The translations under genes and the position numbers were made by a program. A stretch of DNA of 64,000 nt from an uncultured Erythrobacter sp. GTDB lineage: Bacteria; Pseudomonadota; Alphaproteobacteria; Sphingomonadales; Sphingomonadaceae. The stretch lies in contig CANMZA010000001.1 of assembly GCA_947502305.1 (NCBI GenBank), positions 558,001 through 622,000 of the forward strand, read 5' to 3'. Shown here one piece after another: positions 1-9,812 of the stretch. Every line of letters starts with the position of its first letter. The stretch's first letter is position 1. The notes beneath the pieces were generated by a model that ran no database searches, was not told where the DNA came from, and saw nothing but the letters and a program-made list of their open reading frames with translations.

Positions 1-1
1 G

Positions 2-3000
2 GGTGAAGGCGATATCGACAGCGGCGGGGCCGTCGATCTGACGGCGGAAGCAATCGATCTGGGCGATATTGACAGCGACGGTTCGATCACCGCCGATGCA
101 AGTGCGGGCGATGCCAGTTTTGGCGCGCTGACGGCGGGCACATTCATCACTATCGACGCCAAAGGCAGCCCAAGCGTCGAAAGCGTCACCAGCGGCGGCA
201 ACGTCACGCTGACGGGTGCCTCAATCGCCCTGGATGGCGGCGATATTGGCGGCGATTTGGTTCTGGATGCACAAGACGGCGACATCACGCTGGCGTTTGA
301 CGGGACGCAGCAATTGCTTGTCGCAGGCAATGCAAGTTTCGACGCCACTGGCGATATGAGTGTGACGCATACGAACAATGATGCGGGCACTGTGTCGATT
401 GATGTTGGTGCGCCATTCCGGATTGATGTCGGCGGTGCGTTCAATTCTGCGCCCGGTTCAATCGTCAGTTCCGGCAGCGAATTGGTGATCACGACCGGCG
501 GCGATCTTACCGCAGATGATTTGCGCGCGGAGGCGGCGATTGATTTGGGCGCTGGCGGCAATGTCTTGCTCAACAATGCGGTCGCCACTGGTCCGCAAGG
601 CATCAGCAATCTGCGCGGTATCACGATCCGTGCTGGCCTGTTCGATCTGGGATCCGGTCTGACGGTGTTCGACAACATCGCCAGCGCGACGATCACCGGC
701 GATGTCAGCTCTTATGCCGATATCAATGTCACCGCTGGCGGCAATGCTGTCTTTGCGGCGGGATCGGTCACGGCGGCGGACAATTCGCTGACGGTGAACA
801 CCGGCGATGATATTATCGTAGAGGCAGGGGCGCTGTTGTCCTCTGCAAACAATCCGACCGATGCGATTGACCCGCTCAATCCGTTTGAAGGCGGCCCAAA
901 TCTGACATTGAATGCGGGCGGCGAACAAAACCTGCTGTCGCTCCCTGCAACGCCGATTGCCTCATTGGTGATGGACGGCACTTTGGATGCCAATGATGGC
1001 GCGATTATCCTGCTGGGTAACGCGATTCAGGGGCTGGATAGCACTCTCATCGCAGGCTCCATCAGCGCCGATATCGTTGATGCGCCGCCGGGGGATATGG
1101 GCCTCAGCGATGATGACGGCTTGCTCAGTAAACCTTGCGTTGAGGGGATCATCTGCCTTGGCGACATGACGGCGACGGGCCGGATCGCAATTGGTCAAAA
1201 TTCAAACAATGATGTCATCCAATTGTTCGTCCAACAGGCAACCATAAGCGCGACCGATATTCTGATCACCACGCGCAATGATATTGTCATGGGCACCAAT
1301 GGGATCGACACCCAATTGAACGCGACGGGCACATTCAGCGCCACCAGCAACACCGGCAATGTCGATCTGCGTGATGCCTCAATCGCGGCGGATCAAATCT
1401 TGATCGACGCCGCGGGCAGCGTGCTGGGCACAGGCGTCCTGACCAGCGCGAATGATATCGGGATCACGGTTGGCGATTCCATCATTGTGGGCGGCATTGT
1501 GACCGATGGTGAGTTAACTCAAATTGCCGATGTGGGCGGCCCGGCAGAAGGGTTCTATTCCGTCGATGGCGATTTCATTGCGGGCATCTATTCGCAGGGG
1601 TCCGCCGATATCGATCTGTTCGCGGGCGGCATTATCGACATTGGCCAAGCAGATTCGCCCGACAACATCACATTGAGCGCGCTTGATGTGTTCCTCGGCC
1701 TTGCCAGCGTGCCGGGCGAGATATCCATCGATGGCGGATCTATTGGGTTCGACTCGCTTGATGCGGGCAGCGCAATTTCGCTGTCTGGCGGCGGCGTGTT
1801 TGGCGGCGATTTGTTCTCTGGCAATATTTCTGTCGATGGTGATCAGATTGATATTGGCGATGTTGACGCCGCCGATACGGCCTCGATCAGCGGCACGTCG
1901 ATCGCGGTGCGCAATGTTATCGCGACCGATATTGATTTGAGCAGCGGTTCGGACATTTTGTTCGACAGCCTGACATCGACAAATGCGATCAACCTCAACG
2001 CGGAAAATGGCAGCATCGCGGCCAATAATGGCCCCGGAGACATCATTAGCGACGGTGACGTGAACCTTTCGGCGCTGCAAATCGCGATCAGCGACGTAAC
2101 CTCGCAAGGGTCCGTGACGGCAGATGCCAGCCTAGGCGATGCGACATTTGGCGTTGTCGATGCGGCGCAGGATATCACCATCACAGCGTCCGGTTCGCCT
2201 AGCGTGCTGAACGCGATCAGCGGCGGCGACACGACGATCTCCGGCGCCTCTGTCACATTCGACAATGGCACAATTGGCGGCGATCTAACGCTGAACGCGG
2301 CGGACGGCGATATTGACGGCAATGGCGCCGTCAGCGTCGGCGGCGGGATTGAATTCACCGCAAGCGGCAATGTCGGTTTCGGTGCGCTCACCGCAGCAGG
2401 CGGTAGCTTCGTTGTCGATGCGGGCGGCGATCTGGCTTTTGTCAGCGCCACAAGCACCGATTTCATTGACCTTACCGCTGGCGGATCGGTCATGGGCGGC
2501 GATTTGAACGCGGCCAATGCGGTGTCGGTGGATGCGCAAAATATTGCGGTTGGCGATGTGATCGCGGATGAAATCAACCTGACCAGTGCGACCGATATTC
2601 TCTTCAATCTGATCCAATCACCCAATGCGATTTCGTTGACAGCGACGGCGGGCGTGATCGGTGCGAATACCGGGCCCGGTGATATTATCAGCGGCAGCGA
2701 CGTGGTCTTGCTGGCTGAATTTATCGATGTGAATGAAATCAATGCCGGCGGCGCGGTCACCGCGACGGCAACCGGCACGCCTGCTGGCACGGGCGGGGGC
2801 GGCTCTGGCGGCCCCGTCGTGATTGGCGGCGGCGGCAATGATGAGGCGATTAACACCGCCAATATCAATGCAGGCGGCGTGGTTACACTGACGGCTGTAA
2901 ACGGCCCGATTGTGACCGGCGATATTGATGCGGCCAGCAATATTATCGTCAATGGCGCATCCATTTCGCTGGGCGATATTATCGCACGCGGGCCGGCCAA

Positions 3001-5353
3001 TGGCGGCTTTGGCGGCGGCATTGTCGATCTCGACGCCAGCGGCGACGTCGCCTTTGGCGAGGCCAGCAATCAGGGCAATTTCAACATCGATGCAGGCGGC
3101 AATATTGATTTTGGTTCGATCGTATCAAACTTTGGATCGATCAGAGCCAATGCAGGCGGTTCGATTACAATCGATGATGCAAGCACCGTGCGCCGTGACG
3201 GATCGGCTTCGACGCAAGATATTGCGTTGGACGCAGGGCAAGACATCACGATCACAGGCTCCCTTGATACAGACGATTCCCTTTCGCTGGCCGCTGGCGG
3301 GAACATCACTGCGGGCGATTTGACCGGTGCATTGGGGATTGGTCAGGTCAATGTGAACGCGGATGGCAATGTCACCCTTGGTGATGTCACCAGCGCCAAT
3401 ACGATCACCACGATCCGGGGCAATGAAGTCACCACAGGATCGGTGACGGGCGGCGGCATTGCGATCACTGCGCGCGCCGGTTCTTTGATTGTCGGCGGCC
3501 CAATTGACGGGCAGCAGGGCGTGACTTTGTCCGCGAGCGAAGACGTCGATGCCGAAGACATTTCAGCAGGCACCAGCGCGGCGATCACGGGCCAAGCCAT
3601 CGCGTTCGGCAATGCGGCAACCGGCGGCGCGTTTAGCGCGACAGGCGATACGATTGATTTCACATCGGTCGATGCAGGAACCGACGTGACCCTTACGGCC
3701 AATAGCGGCGCATTGATCGGTGCGCGGGTCGATGCGGGCGGATCGGCCAATCTGACGGCGGGCGCAGGCGCGATTACGCTGGAAGGTTTAACCGCCGAAA
3801 ACGCAGACCTTTTGGCCGCCGCAGAAGTGACAATCGATGATGCCGTAATCGGCACGCTGCTGACCGCAGATGGCACCGCGATTGAGATTGTTTCGAGCGA
3901 AAGCCTCACCGCCGATGTCAATGCCAGTGACGGCGATGTCTCGGTCCTGGCTGCTGGCGGTTTGAATGCGCAAAATGCTTCGGCAACCGGCAATGTCTCC
4001 TTGGCCACCAATGATGGCGGCTTGACCGTCGGAAACGCATCGGGCGAGGCCATTGATCTGGTCTCTGCCGGTGCAGTTGAAATTACCGGGATTGTGGATG
4101 CAAACGGCGCATTGCGGATCGATGCGATCAATGACTTCACCCTCAACGGCACGGCCACGGCGCAAACAATCGATGTTACCGCGATGACGGTCGATATCGG
4201 CGCTGATGGCATTTTGGGCGACGCAACCCGCACGCAAACCATCACGTTCAACGCGACCGGCGAAGTCGGCGTGGGCGGGGATGGCACCGACAATCCGCCG
4301 CCATTCCATCTGGAAAACACCGAATTTGCGCGCGTGTTCTCTGGCGGTGATATCATCTTCAACGCCTTCGCCAGCGGCAGTGCGGCCGACGCTTTGCTGA
4401 CGCTGGGCCGATTGGATGTGATCGCCGGTGACGGGTCCAGCGCGACGGGGCAGAATATCGGCCAGAACGGCGCGCTGATCCTGAATGCGGATGGTGACAT
4501 CAACATTGTTGGCAATGCGACCATTACCGGCGCAACAGCGAACACGACCTTCGCTGCCGATGCGCTCAATCTGGTGCGTTTGAACACCCAGACAGGCGGC
4601 ATCTTCCTCACCGATGCCAATGGCGCGCTGGCCGGATTGATTGAGATCGCGGCGACGGACTTTAACGCCGTTACTGATGCGGCCTTTGCAGATATTCAGG
4701 GGCTGAGCGTTGAAGAGATCGATGCGCGTTTGGCAAATAGTGACGGGGTAGAACGCGCCGACGGCGTCATCCGCGCCGACACGCTGGATATCGCAACGAC
4801 GGCCAGCCAAGTGTTCATCCAGAACACTGTGTCCGGCACTGACTTTGATCAACGCCGCGGTTTCGATGTGAACACGCTGAATATTTCGAGCGGCGGCGGC
4901 ACAGGGTCGTTGCAACCGATTGTGATCAACGGTGTGATCGCCGGAGTGACCGGGTTTAACGCCATTCCGCAAGCCAATCTGGCCAGCCCGCTCAACGCCG
5001 CCTCGACAATCAATGGCTGTGTGATCGCCAATCCGGCATCATGCGCGCCAACGGTCACCCCTCCTACTGGAGGGCCGACCACACCAGTTGGCGGCCCAAC
5101 AACGCCGTCCCCCGTCGATCCTGATAGCCCAGAGGGTCTGCCTGATCCTGATACGCGCGATCTGATCGAAGAAGGGTTGGAGCCAGAGCAAGTCATCCAG
5201 GCGGGAAGCATCGAAGGCGGCTTGATCGAGATTCGCCCAGACGCGGCCTTTACCACCGATCCTTTGATTGATGATCCGGTGACCGGAGCGGGTAACGAGG
5301 ATCTGTGGGTCAGCGATGAAGAAGAATGCGAAGAAGACGATAGCTGCAGCTGA
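2..5353 (+). CDS. Giant repetitive adhesin (filamentous haemagglutinin-like), C-terminal part; N-terminus outside window
   Basis: The reading frame is open from the first bases, so this is the C-terminal ~1780 residues of a larger protein. It consists of hundreds of short degenerate Gly/Asp/Ala/Ile-rich repeats of the kind AGGNI, GDVIA and ITA-S-G, almost without Cys, Lys or Trp, as expected of a long parallel beta-helix exported to the cell surface (filamentous haemagglutinin or two-partner-secretion type). Near the end a Cys pair (GCVIANPASC) precedes a Pro/Thr/Gly-rich linker and a very acidic tail ending EECEEDDSCS. The N-terminal secretion domain and any partner transporter would lie upstream, outside the window. 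Function in adhesion or biofilm is inferred from repeat type only. Confidence 0.8.
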   Translation, partial: GEGDIDSGGAVDLTAEAIDLGDIDSDGSITADASAGDASFGALTAGTFITIDAKGSPSVESVTSGGNVTLTGASIALDGGDIGGDLVLDAQDGDITLAFDGTQQLLVAGNASFDATGDMSVTHTNNDAGTVSIDVGAPFRIDVGGAFNSAPGSIVSSGSELVITTGGDLTADDLRAEAAIDLGAGGNVLLNNAVATGPQGISNLRGITIRAGLFDLGSGLTVFDNIASATITGDVSSYADINVTAGGNAVFAAGSVTAADNSLTVNTGDDIIVEAGALLSSANNPTDAIDPLNPFEGGPNLTLNAGGEQNLLSLPATPIASLVMDGTLDANDGAIILLGNAIQGLDSTLIAGSISADIVDAPPGDMGLSDDDGLLSKPCVEGIICLGDMTATGRIAIGQNSNNDVIQLFVQQATISATDILITTRNDIVMGTNGIDTQLNATGTFSATSNTGNVDLRDASIAADQILIDAAGSVLGTGVLTSANDIGITVGDSIIVGGIVTDGELTQIADVGGPAEGFYSVDGDFIAGIYSQGSADIDLFAGGIIDIGQADSPDNITLSALDVFLGLASVPGEISIDGGSIGFDSLDAGSAISLSGGGVFGGDLFSGNISVDGDQIDIGDVDAADTASISGTSIAVRNVIATDIDLSSGSDILFDSLTSTNAINLNAENGSIAANNGPGDIISDGDVNLSALQIAISDVTSQGSVTADASLGDATFGVVDAAQDITITASGSPSVLNAISGGDTTISGASVTFDNGTIGGDLTLNAADGDIDGNGAVSVGGGIEFTASGNVGFGALTAAGGSFVVDAGGDLAFVSATSTDFIDLTAGGSVMGGDLNAANAVSVDAQNIAVGDVIADEINLTSATDILFNLIQSPNAISLTATAGVIGANTGPGDIISGSDVVLLAEFIDVNEINAGGAVTATATGTPAGTGGGGSGGPVVIGGGGNDEAINTANINAGGVVTLTAVNGPIVTGDIDAASNIIVNGASISLGDIIARGPANGGFGGGIVDLDASGDVAFGEASNQGNFNIDAGGNIDFGSIVSNFGSIRANAGGSITIDDASTVRRDGSASTQDIALDAGQDITITGSLDTDDSLSLAAGGNITAGDLTGALGIGQVNVNADGNVTLGDVTSANTITTIRGNEVTTGSVTGGGIAITARAGSLIVGGPIDGQQGVTLSASEDVDAEDISAGTSAAITGQAIAFGNAATGGAFSATGDTIDFTSVDAGTDVTLTANSGALIGARVDAGGSANLTAGAGAITLEGLTAENADLLAAAEVTIDDAVIGTLLTADGTAIEIVSSESLTADVNASDGDVSVLAAGGLNAQNASATGNVSLATNDGGLTVGNASGEAIDLVSAGAVEITGIVDANGALRIDAINDFTLNGTATAQTIDVTAMTVDIGADGILGDATRTQTITFNATGEVGVGGDGTDNPPPFHLENTEFARVFSGGDIIFNAFASGSAADALLTLGRLDVIAGDGSSATGQNIGQNGALILNADGDINIVGNATITGATANTTFAADALNLVRLNTQTGGIFLTDANGALAGLIEIAATDFNAVTDAAFADIQGLSVEEIDARLANSDGVERADGVIRADTLDIATTASQVFIQNTVSGTDFDQRRGFDVNTLNISSGGGTGSLQPIVINGVIAGVTGFNAIPQANLASPLNAASTINGCVIANPASCAPTVTPPTGGPTTPVGGPTTPSPVDPDSPEGLPDPDTRDLIEEGLEPEQVIQAGSIEGGLIEIRPDAAFTTDPLIDDPVTGAGNEDLWVSDEEECEEDDSCS

Positions 5354-5481
5354 TTGCTGCGGCTATCGGGCCTTTATTCGGCAATCGGCATTCTGAGACG
5401 GTTTTCGGCAACGGTTTTGGCTGGGGTCGCTGAGCAGAAGCGCTTGACCATAGCGGCGGCAAATGTGCATGGCTGCGCGCC

Positions 5482-6942
5482 ATGAACGATAGCCTTGCGA
5501 CACCTCAATTGCGCCTGTTCAATTCTCTCACACGAGAGATTGAACCCTTCGCCCCGATCCATGCCGGAGAGGCGCGGGTCTATACTTGCGGGCCGACCGT
5601 CTATAATTTTCAGCATATCGGCAATATGCGCGCCTATGTCTTCGCTGACACTTTGGGCCGGGTGTTGCAATATAAGGGGCTGAAACTCACCCATGTCATA
5701 AACATCACCGATGTTGGTCATCTGACTTCGGATGCGGATGAGGGCGAGGATAAGATGGAGAAAATGGCCGCGCTTCAGGGCAAATCTGCTTGGGATATTG
5801 CGCGGTTTTATCAGGAAGATTTTGAGGCCGATCTGGCGCGCCTGAATGTCCAGCCGAAAGCGCATCCGCGCGCGACCGATTACGTCGAAGAGATGATCGC
5901 CTGGGGCCAAAAGGTCGCGGACAAACATTGCTATGAGGCCGAAAGCGGCCTGTATTTCGATGTGACCACGATTGAGGATTACGGGCGGCTGGCGCGCGCG
6001 GTGACCGAAGATGGCGAAGGCCGGATTGAGACGGTCGAAGGGAAGCGCAACGCCGCCGATTTCGCGATCTGGCGCAAGACCCCGGCGGGCGAAACGCGGC
6101 AGATGGAATGGGATTCGCCATGGGGCAAAGGCGCGCCGGGCTGGCATCTGGAATGCTCCGTTATGGGCGAAAAATTGCTCGGCTTCCCGTTTGATATTCA
6201 CACAGGCGGGATCGATCACCGCGAAATCCATCACCCCAATGAAATCGCCCAGAATCAGGCGTTTTGTGGATGCGGCGGATTGTCAGAGGCGACCAATTCC
6301 GGTGCTCGGATGTGGATGCACAACAATTTCCTGGTCGAACGTTCTGGCAAAATGTCGAAATCCTCCGGCGAATTTCTGCGCCTGCAATTGCTGGTCGATA
6401 AAGGGTTTCACCCGCTGGCATATCGGATGATGTGCTTGCAGGCGCATTACCGCAGCGAGCTTGAATATTCGTGGGAGGGGCTGGAGGCGGCTTTGACCCG
6501 GCTCAAACGGATGGTGATGGCGGCGGAGCGATTGGCCGATGCGACCTCGCAGCCATTTGCAGAGCATCCCAAATTTGCCCCGATCCTCGCCAAATTTGAA
6601 GCGGCGATTGCGGATGATTTGGGCACGCCGATTGCGCTCACCGCGCTGGAAGATGCGCTGGCGGTTAAAAAGGTTGATGCCGGGATCAAACGCGCCGTGG
6701 TTGAACATATGGACAGCGTGCTTGGCCTGCGCCTGTTTGACCTCACCCGCGCCGACCTGCGCATTCGCCCGGTCAATGCCAGCATAGATGAGGCCGAAAT
6801 CGAAGACGCGCTTACCCGCCGCAAAGCCGCGCGGGCGGAAAAAGACTTCGCCGCATCCGATGCAATCCGCGACGAATTGGTCGCAGCAGGCATTGAGGTG
6901 ATGGATGGCGACCCCTTGGGATGGGACTGGAAATTATCATGA
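5482..6942 (+). CDS. cysS: Cysteinyl-tRNA synthetase
   Basis: Class I aminoacyl-tRNA synthetase charging tRNA-Cys in the cytoplasm. The 486-residue protein has the HIGH-type motif HIGN at about residues 45-48 and KMSKS at about 290-294. The zinc ligands expected for CysRS are present: Cys36 in YTCGP, Cys225 in HLECS, then His250 and Glu254 in the HHPNE region. Length is normal for the family and a C-terminal helical anticodon-binding part follows. No strong ribosome binding site precedes the ATG, but the MNDSL start fits the family. Its stop overlaps the start of the next gene by four bases, so the two are probably co-translated. Confidence 0.97.
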   Translation: MNDSLATPQLRLFNSLTREIEPFAPIHAGEARVYTCGPTVYNFQHIGNMRAYVFADTLGRVLQYKGLKLTHVINITDVGHLTSDADEGEDKMEKMAALQGKSAWDIARFYQEDFEADLARLNVQPKAHPRATDYVEEMIAWGQKVADKHCYEAESGLYFDVTTIEDYGRLARAVTEDGEGRIETVEGKRNAADFAIWRKTPAGETRQMEWDSPWGKGAPGWHLECSVMGEKLLGFPFDIHTGGIDHREIHHPNEIAQNQAFCGCGGLSEATNSGARMWMHNNFLVERSGKMSKSSGEFLRLQLLVDKGFHPLAYRMMCLQAHYRSELEYSWEGLEAALTRLKRMVMAAERLADATSQPFAEHPKFAPILAKFEAAIADDLGTPIALTALEDALAVKKVDAGIKRAVVEHMDSVLGLRLFDLTRADLRIRPVNASIDEAEIEDALTRRKAARAEKDFAASDAIRDELVAAGIEVMDGDPLGWDWKLS

Positions 6943-7892
6943 CATCAACGCCACCAAACACGTTGGCGATCTCTGGCCTCATCCGTCCGCTGCTCGAACC
7001 GCAATTGCCGGATGATCTCGATGTCCGCTGGTTCATGACGCACGAGGAAGCGCAAGAGGCGGTGAAGGGCGCTGAGATCGGCTGGTTCGATATGAATGAT
7101 CAGGCCGCGATGGCCGAAACTCTGCGCGCGGCGACGGATTTGAAATGGCTCAATTCGATCTATGCTGGCCTCGATTTTCTGCCGATGGATGTGCTGATCG
7201 ATCGGAACATCACCGTCACGAATGGCGCCGGGATCAACGCGATCACTATTGCCGAATATGTGGTGATGGGGATGCTGAACATCGCCAAGGGATACCGCGA
7301 TGTTGTGCGCGCGCAGGAACGGCGCGAATGGCTGCTCGATTCGCCGGGTAAGCGCGAATTGGCCGGATCAAAGGCGCTGTTGCTCGGCTATGGCGCGATC
7401 GGTAAATTGATCCAGCCGCGGCTGAAGGCGTTTGATGTCGATGTGACCGTGGTTCGCCGCACTGCTGGCGAAGGCGTTCTCACCCCGGGTCAATGGCGCG
7501 GCAAATTGGGCGAGTTTGACTGGGTGATCCTCGCCGTACCCGCCACTCCGGAAACGGAAAATATGATCGGCGCCGACGAATTGGCAGCGATGAAATCGGA
7601 TGCGGTGCTGGTAAATATCGCGCGCGGGAGCGTGGTGGACCAGCCGGCGTTGATCACCGCGCTGGAAGCCAAGCAAATCGCAGGCGCGTTCTTGGACGTG
7701 ACAACGCCAGAACCTTTGCCCGCCGATCATCCGCTATGGACGCTGGATAATGCGCATATTTCCATGCACTTATCCGGCCGCGCGCAGGAAAAAATGTTCG
7801 TGCGCAGCGCTCAGCGTTTCCTCGACAATCTCGCAAAATACCGAGCAGGAGACGCCGTTGGCCCCGTCTTCGACCCGCGCCTTGGCTATTAA
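6939..7892 (+). CDS. D-2-hydroxyacid dehydrogenase (NAD-dependent)
   Basis: Member of the D-isomer-specific 2-hydroxyacid dehydrogenase family, reducing 2-keto acids with NAD(P)H or the reverse. The Rossmann motif GYGAIG sits mid-protein. The catalytic triad is visible as Arg in NIARGS, Glu in TTPEPLP and His in NAHISMH. I chose the ATG at 6939 because it forms an ATGA overlap with the cysS stop. An in-frame ATG at 6921 would add six residues and overlap cysS by 22 bases. The true substrate (glyoxylate, hydroxypyruvate or other) cannot be told from sequence. Confidence 0.88.
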   Translation: MTSTPPNTLAISGLIRPLLEPQLPDDLDVRWFMTHEEAQEAVKGAEIGWFDMNDQAAMAETLRAATDLKWLNSIYAGLDFLPMDVLIDRNITVTNGAGINAITIAEYVVMGMLNIAKGYRDVVRAQERREWLLDSPGKRELAGSKALLLGYGAIGKLIQPRLKAFDVDVTVVRRTAGEGVLTPGQWRGKLGEFDWVILAVPATPETENMIGADELAAMKSDAVLVNIARGSVVDQPALITALEAKQIAGAFLDVTTPEPLPADHPLWTLDNAHISMHLSGRAQEKMFVRSAQRFLDNLAKYRAGDAVGPVFDPRLGY

Positions 7893-8110
7893 GGCCCCGC
7901 TTATTTTTGCCGAAAGATCATGGCGCACTTGGATTCTGGCGGAATCCTGCAATACATGTTGCACAAACTGGGACATCACGGCCCGGTTACACACGGCTTG
8001 CCGGGTCTAGGCCATTGGGGTGCAGCCTCTTTTAAGGGGTGCCGACCGCGCAAGATTTATTCAGGCGGACGCCGCAATCGTCCGCGCACAAATATGGGGG
8101 GAATTTCTAA

Positions 8111-9769
8111 ATGACCGAATCCAAAAAAGCCTCGGACGTCTTTGTCGAGTGCCTTGAAGCAGAAGGCTGCGAATATATCTTTGGCGTCCCGGGTGAGGAA
8201 AATCTCGATTTTCTCGATTCCTTGGGCCGGTCAAAACAGATCAAGCTGATCCTGACACGCCACGAACAAGGCGCCGGCTTCATGGCCGCGACCTATGGCC
8301 GCCATACCGGGAAAACCGGCGTTTGTGTCGCCACACTCGGCCCCGGCGCGACAAATTTTGTGACATCGGCGGCTTACGCGCAATTGGGCGGGATGCCGGT
8401 TTTGATGATCACGGGTCAAAAACCGATCAAGAAATCAAAACAGGGCCGTTTCCAAATCCTCGACGTTGTTTCGATGATGGAGCCGATCACGAAGTATGCT
8501 GTGCAAATCGCAGCGGGCGACAATCTGCCCAGCCGCGTGCGCGAAGCGTATCGTCTGGCCGAAGAAGAAAAGCCTGGCGCGACCTTGATCGAATTGCCGG
8601 AAGATATTGCCGAAGAACAAGCGACCGACTTTAAACCACTTCCAAAAAGTGTGGCCCGCCGTCCTTCGGCAGAAGCCAAGGCTGTTCGCACCGCTGTAAA
8701 AGCGATCGAAGCGGCGAAGGCCCCAGTGCTGGTCATCGGCGCGGGCGCAAACCGCAAATTGTGCGGGCGGATGCTGGAGCAATTTGTTGAGAAGACCGGC
8801 ATTCCGTTCCTCACCACGCAAATGGGCAAAGGCGTGATTGACGAACGCCATCCAAAATTCTTGGGCTGTGCGGCCTTGTCGGCGGGCGATTTCGTTCACC
8901 GCGCTGTCGAAGACGCCGATTGCATTATCAATGTCGGCCATGACGTGATCGAAAAACCGCCATTTTTCATGAAGGATAACGGCGTCCAAGTGATCCACGT
9001 TTCAACCAAGACAGCAGAGGTTGATCCGGTCTACTTCCCGCAAACCGAAGTCATCGGCGATATCGCCAATGCGATTTGGCAGATGAAAGAAGACATCACG
9101 CCAAACCGCTCTTGGAATTTCGACAAGATGCTCGCCTATCATCAGGCGGAACTGGATCACACTGGCGGATTGGCGGCGGACGCTCGCTTCCCAATCTTCC
9201 CGCCGCATCTGGTTCAGCAAGTCCGCGATTGCATGCCGCATGACGGCATCATCTGCCTCGATAATGGTGTGTACAAAATCTGGTTTGCGCGCGGATACAC
9301 CGCATATCTGCCAAACACGGTTCTGCTCGACAATGCGCTGGCGACAATGGGCGCGGGCCTGCCAAGCGCGATGATGAGCGCGATGCTTTATCCTGATCGC
9401 AAAGTTATGGCGATTTGCGGGGACGGGGGCTTCATGATGAATTCCCAAGAACTGGAAACAGCGGTCCGTCTGAAGCTGAACCTGACCGTGCTGATCCTGC
9501 GTGATGATGCTTACGGCATGATCCGCTGGAAACAGGCGAATATGGGCTTTGAAGATTTCGGCCTGACTTACGGCAACCCTGATTTCGTCAAATATGTCGA
9601 AAGCTATGGCGGCCACGGTCACCGGGTGGAATCGTCTGAGCACCTTACCGAAGTTCTCGCGCATTGCCGCGATACGCCGGGCGTGCATCTGATTGATTGC
9701 CCGGTTGATTACACCGAAAACGACCAGATCCTGAACATCGACATCAAGAAACTCAGCGCCGATCTTTAA
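8111..9769 (+). CDS. Acetolactate-synthase-like ThDP-dependent enzyme, large subunit type
   Basis: Thiamine-diphosphate enzyme of the acetolactate synthase/pyruvate oxidase superfamily (552 residues, full length). The N-terminal pyrimidine-binding domain carries the catalytic Glu in TRHEQGAGFMA, followed by GPGATNF. The C-terminal domain has the ThDP/Mg motif GDGGFMMNSQELETAV. A strong ribosome binding site (GGGGGGAA) precedes the ATG. There is no small regulatory (ilvN-like) subunit beside it; instead an aldehyde dehydrogenase follows after 43 bases. It could be a catabolic acetolactate synthase or another keto-acid carboligase/decarboxylase whose aldehyde product is passed to the dehydrogenase. 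That coupling is inference. Confidence 0.88.
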   Translation: MTESKKASDVFVECLEAEGCEYIFGVPGEENLDFLDSLGRSKQIKLILTRHEQGAGFMAATYGRHTGKTGVCVATLGPGATNFVTSAAYAQLGGMPVLMITGQKPIKKSKQGRFQILDVVSMMEPITKYAVQIAAGDNLPSRVREAYRLAEEEKPGATLIELPEDIAEEQATDFKPLPKSVARRPSAEAKAVRTAVKAIEAAKAPVLVIGAGANRKLCGRMLEQFVEKTGIPFLTTQMGKGVIDERHPKFLGCAALSAGDFVHRAVEDADCIINVGHDVIEKPPFFMKDNGVQVIHVSTKTAEVDPVYFPQTEVIGDIANAIWQMKEDITPNRSWNFDKMLAYHQAELDHTGGLAADARFPIFPPHLVQQVRDCMPHDGIICLDNGVYKIWFARGYTAYLPNTVLLDNALATMGAGLPSAMMSAMLYPDRKVMAICGDGGFMMNSQELETAVRLKLNLTVLILRDDAYGMIRWKQANMGFEDFGLTYGNPDFVKYVESYGGHGHRVESSEHLTEVLAHCRDTPGVHLIDCPVDYTENDQILNIDIKKLSADL

Positions 9770-9812
9770 AGCTGCCTGAGCAAAATGATTTGCCGATTAA
9801 AGGACGTTAGAC

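Noticed and set aside
1843..4620. Long antisense open frames (408 and 425 codons) opposite the adhesin repeats
   Set aside because: They are rich in Ala/Pro/Ser/Thr, lack known motifs, and mirror the codon structure of the strongly coding plus strand. They are frame shadows of the repetitive gene.
7920..8114. 64-codon frame between the D-2-hydroxyacid dehydrogenase and ThDP-enzyme genes
   Set aside because: It overlaps the start of the ThDP gene, including its strong ribosome binding site, and has no sequence features of a real protein.
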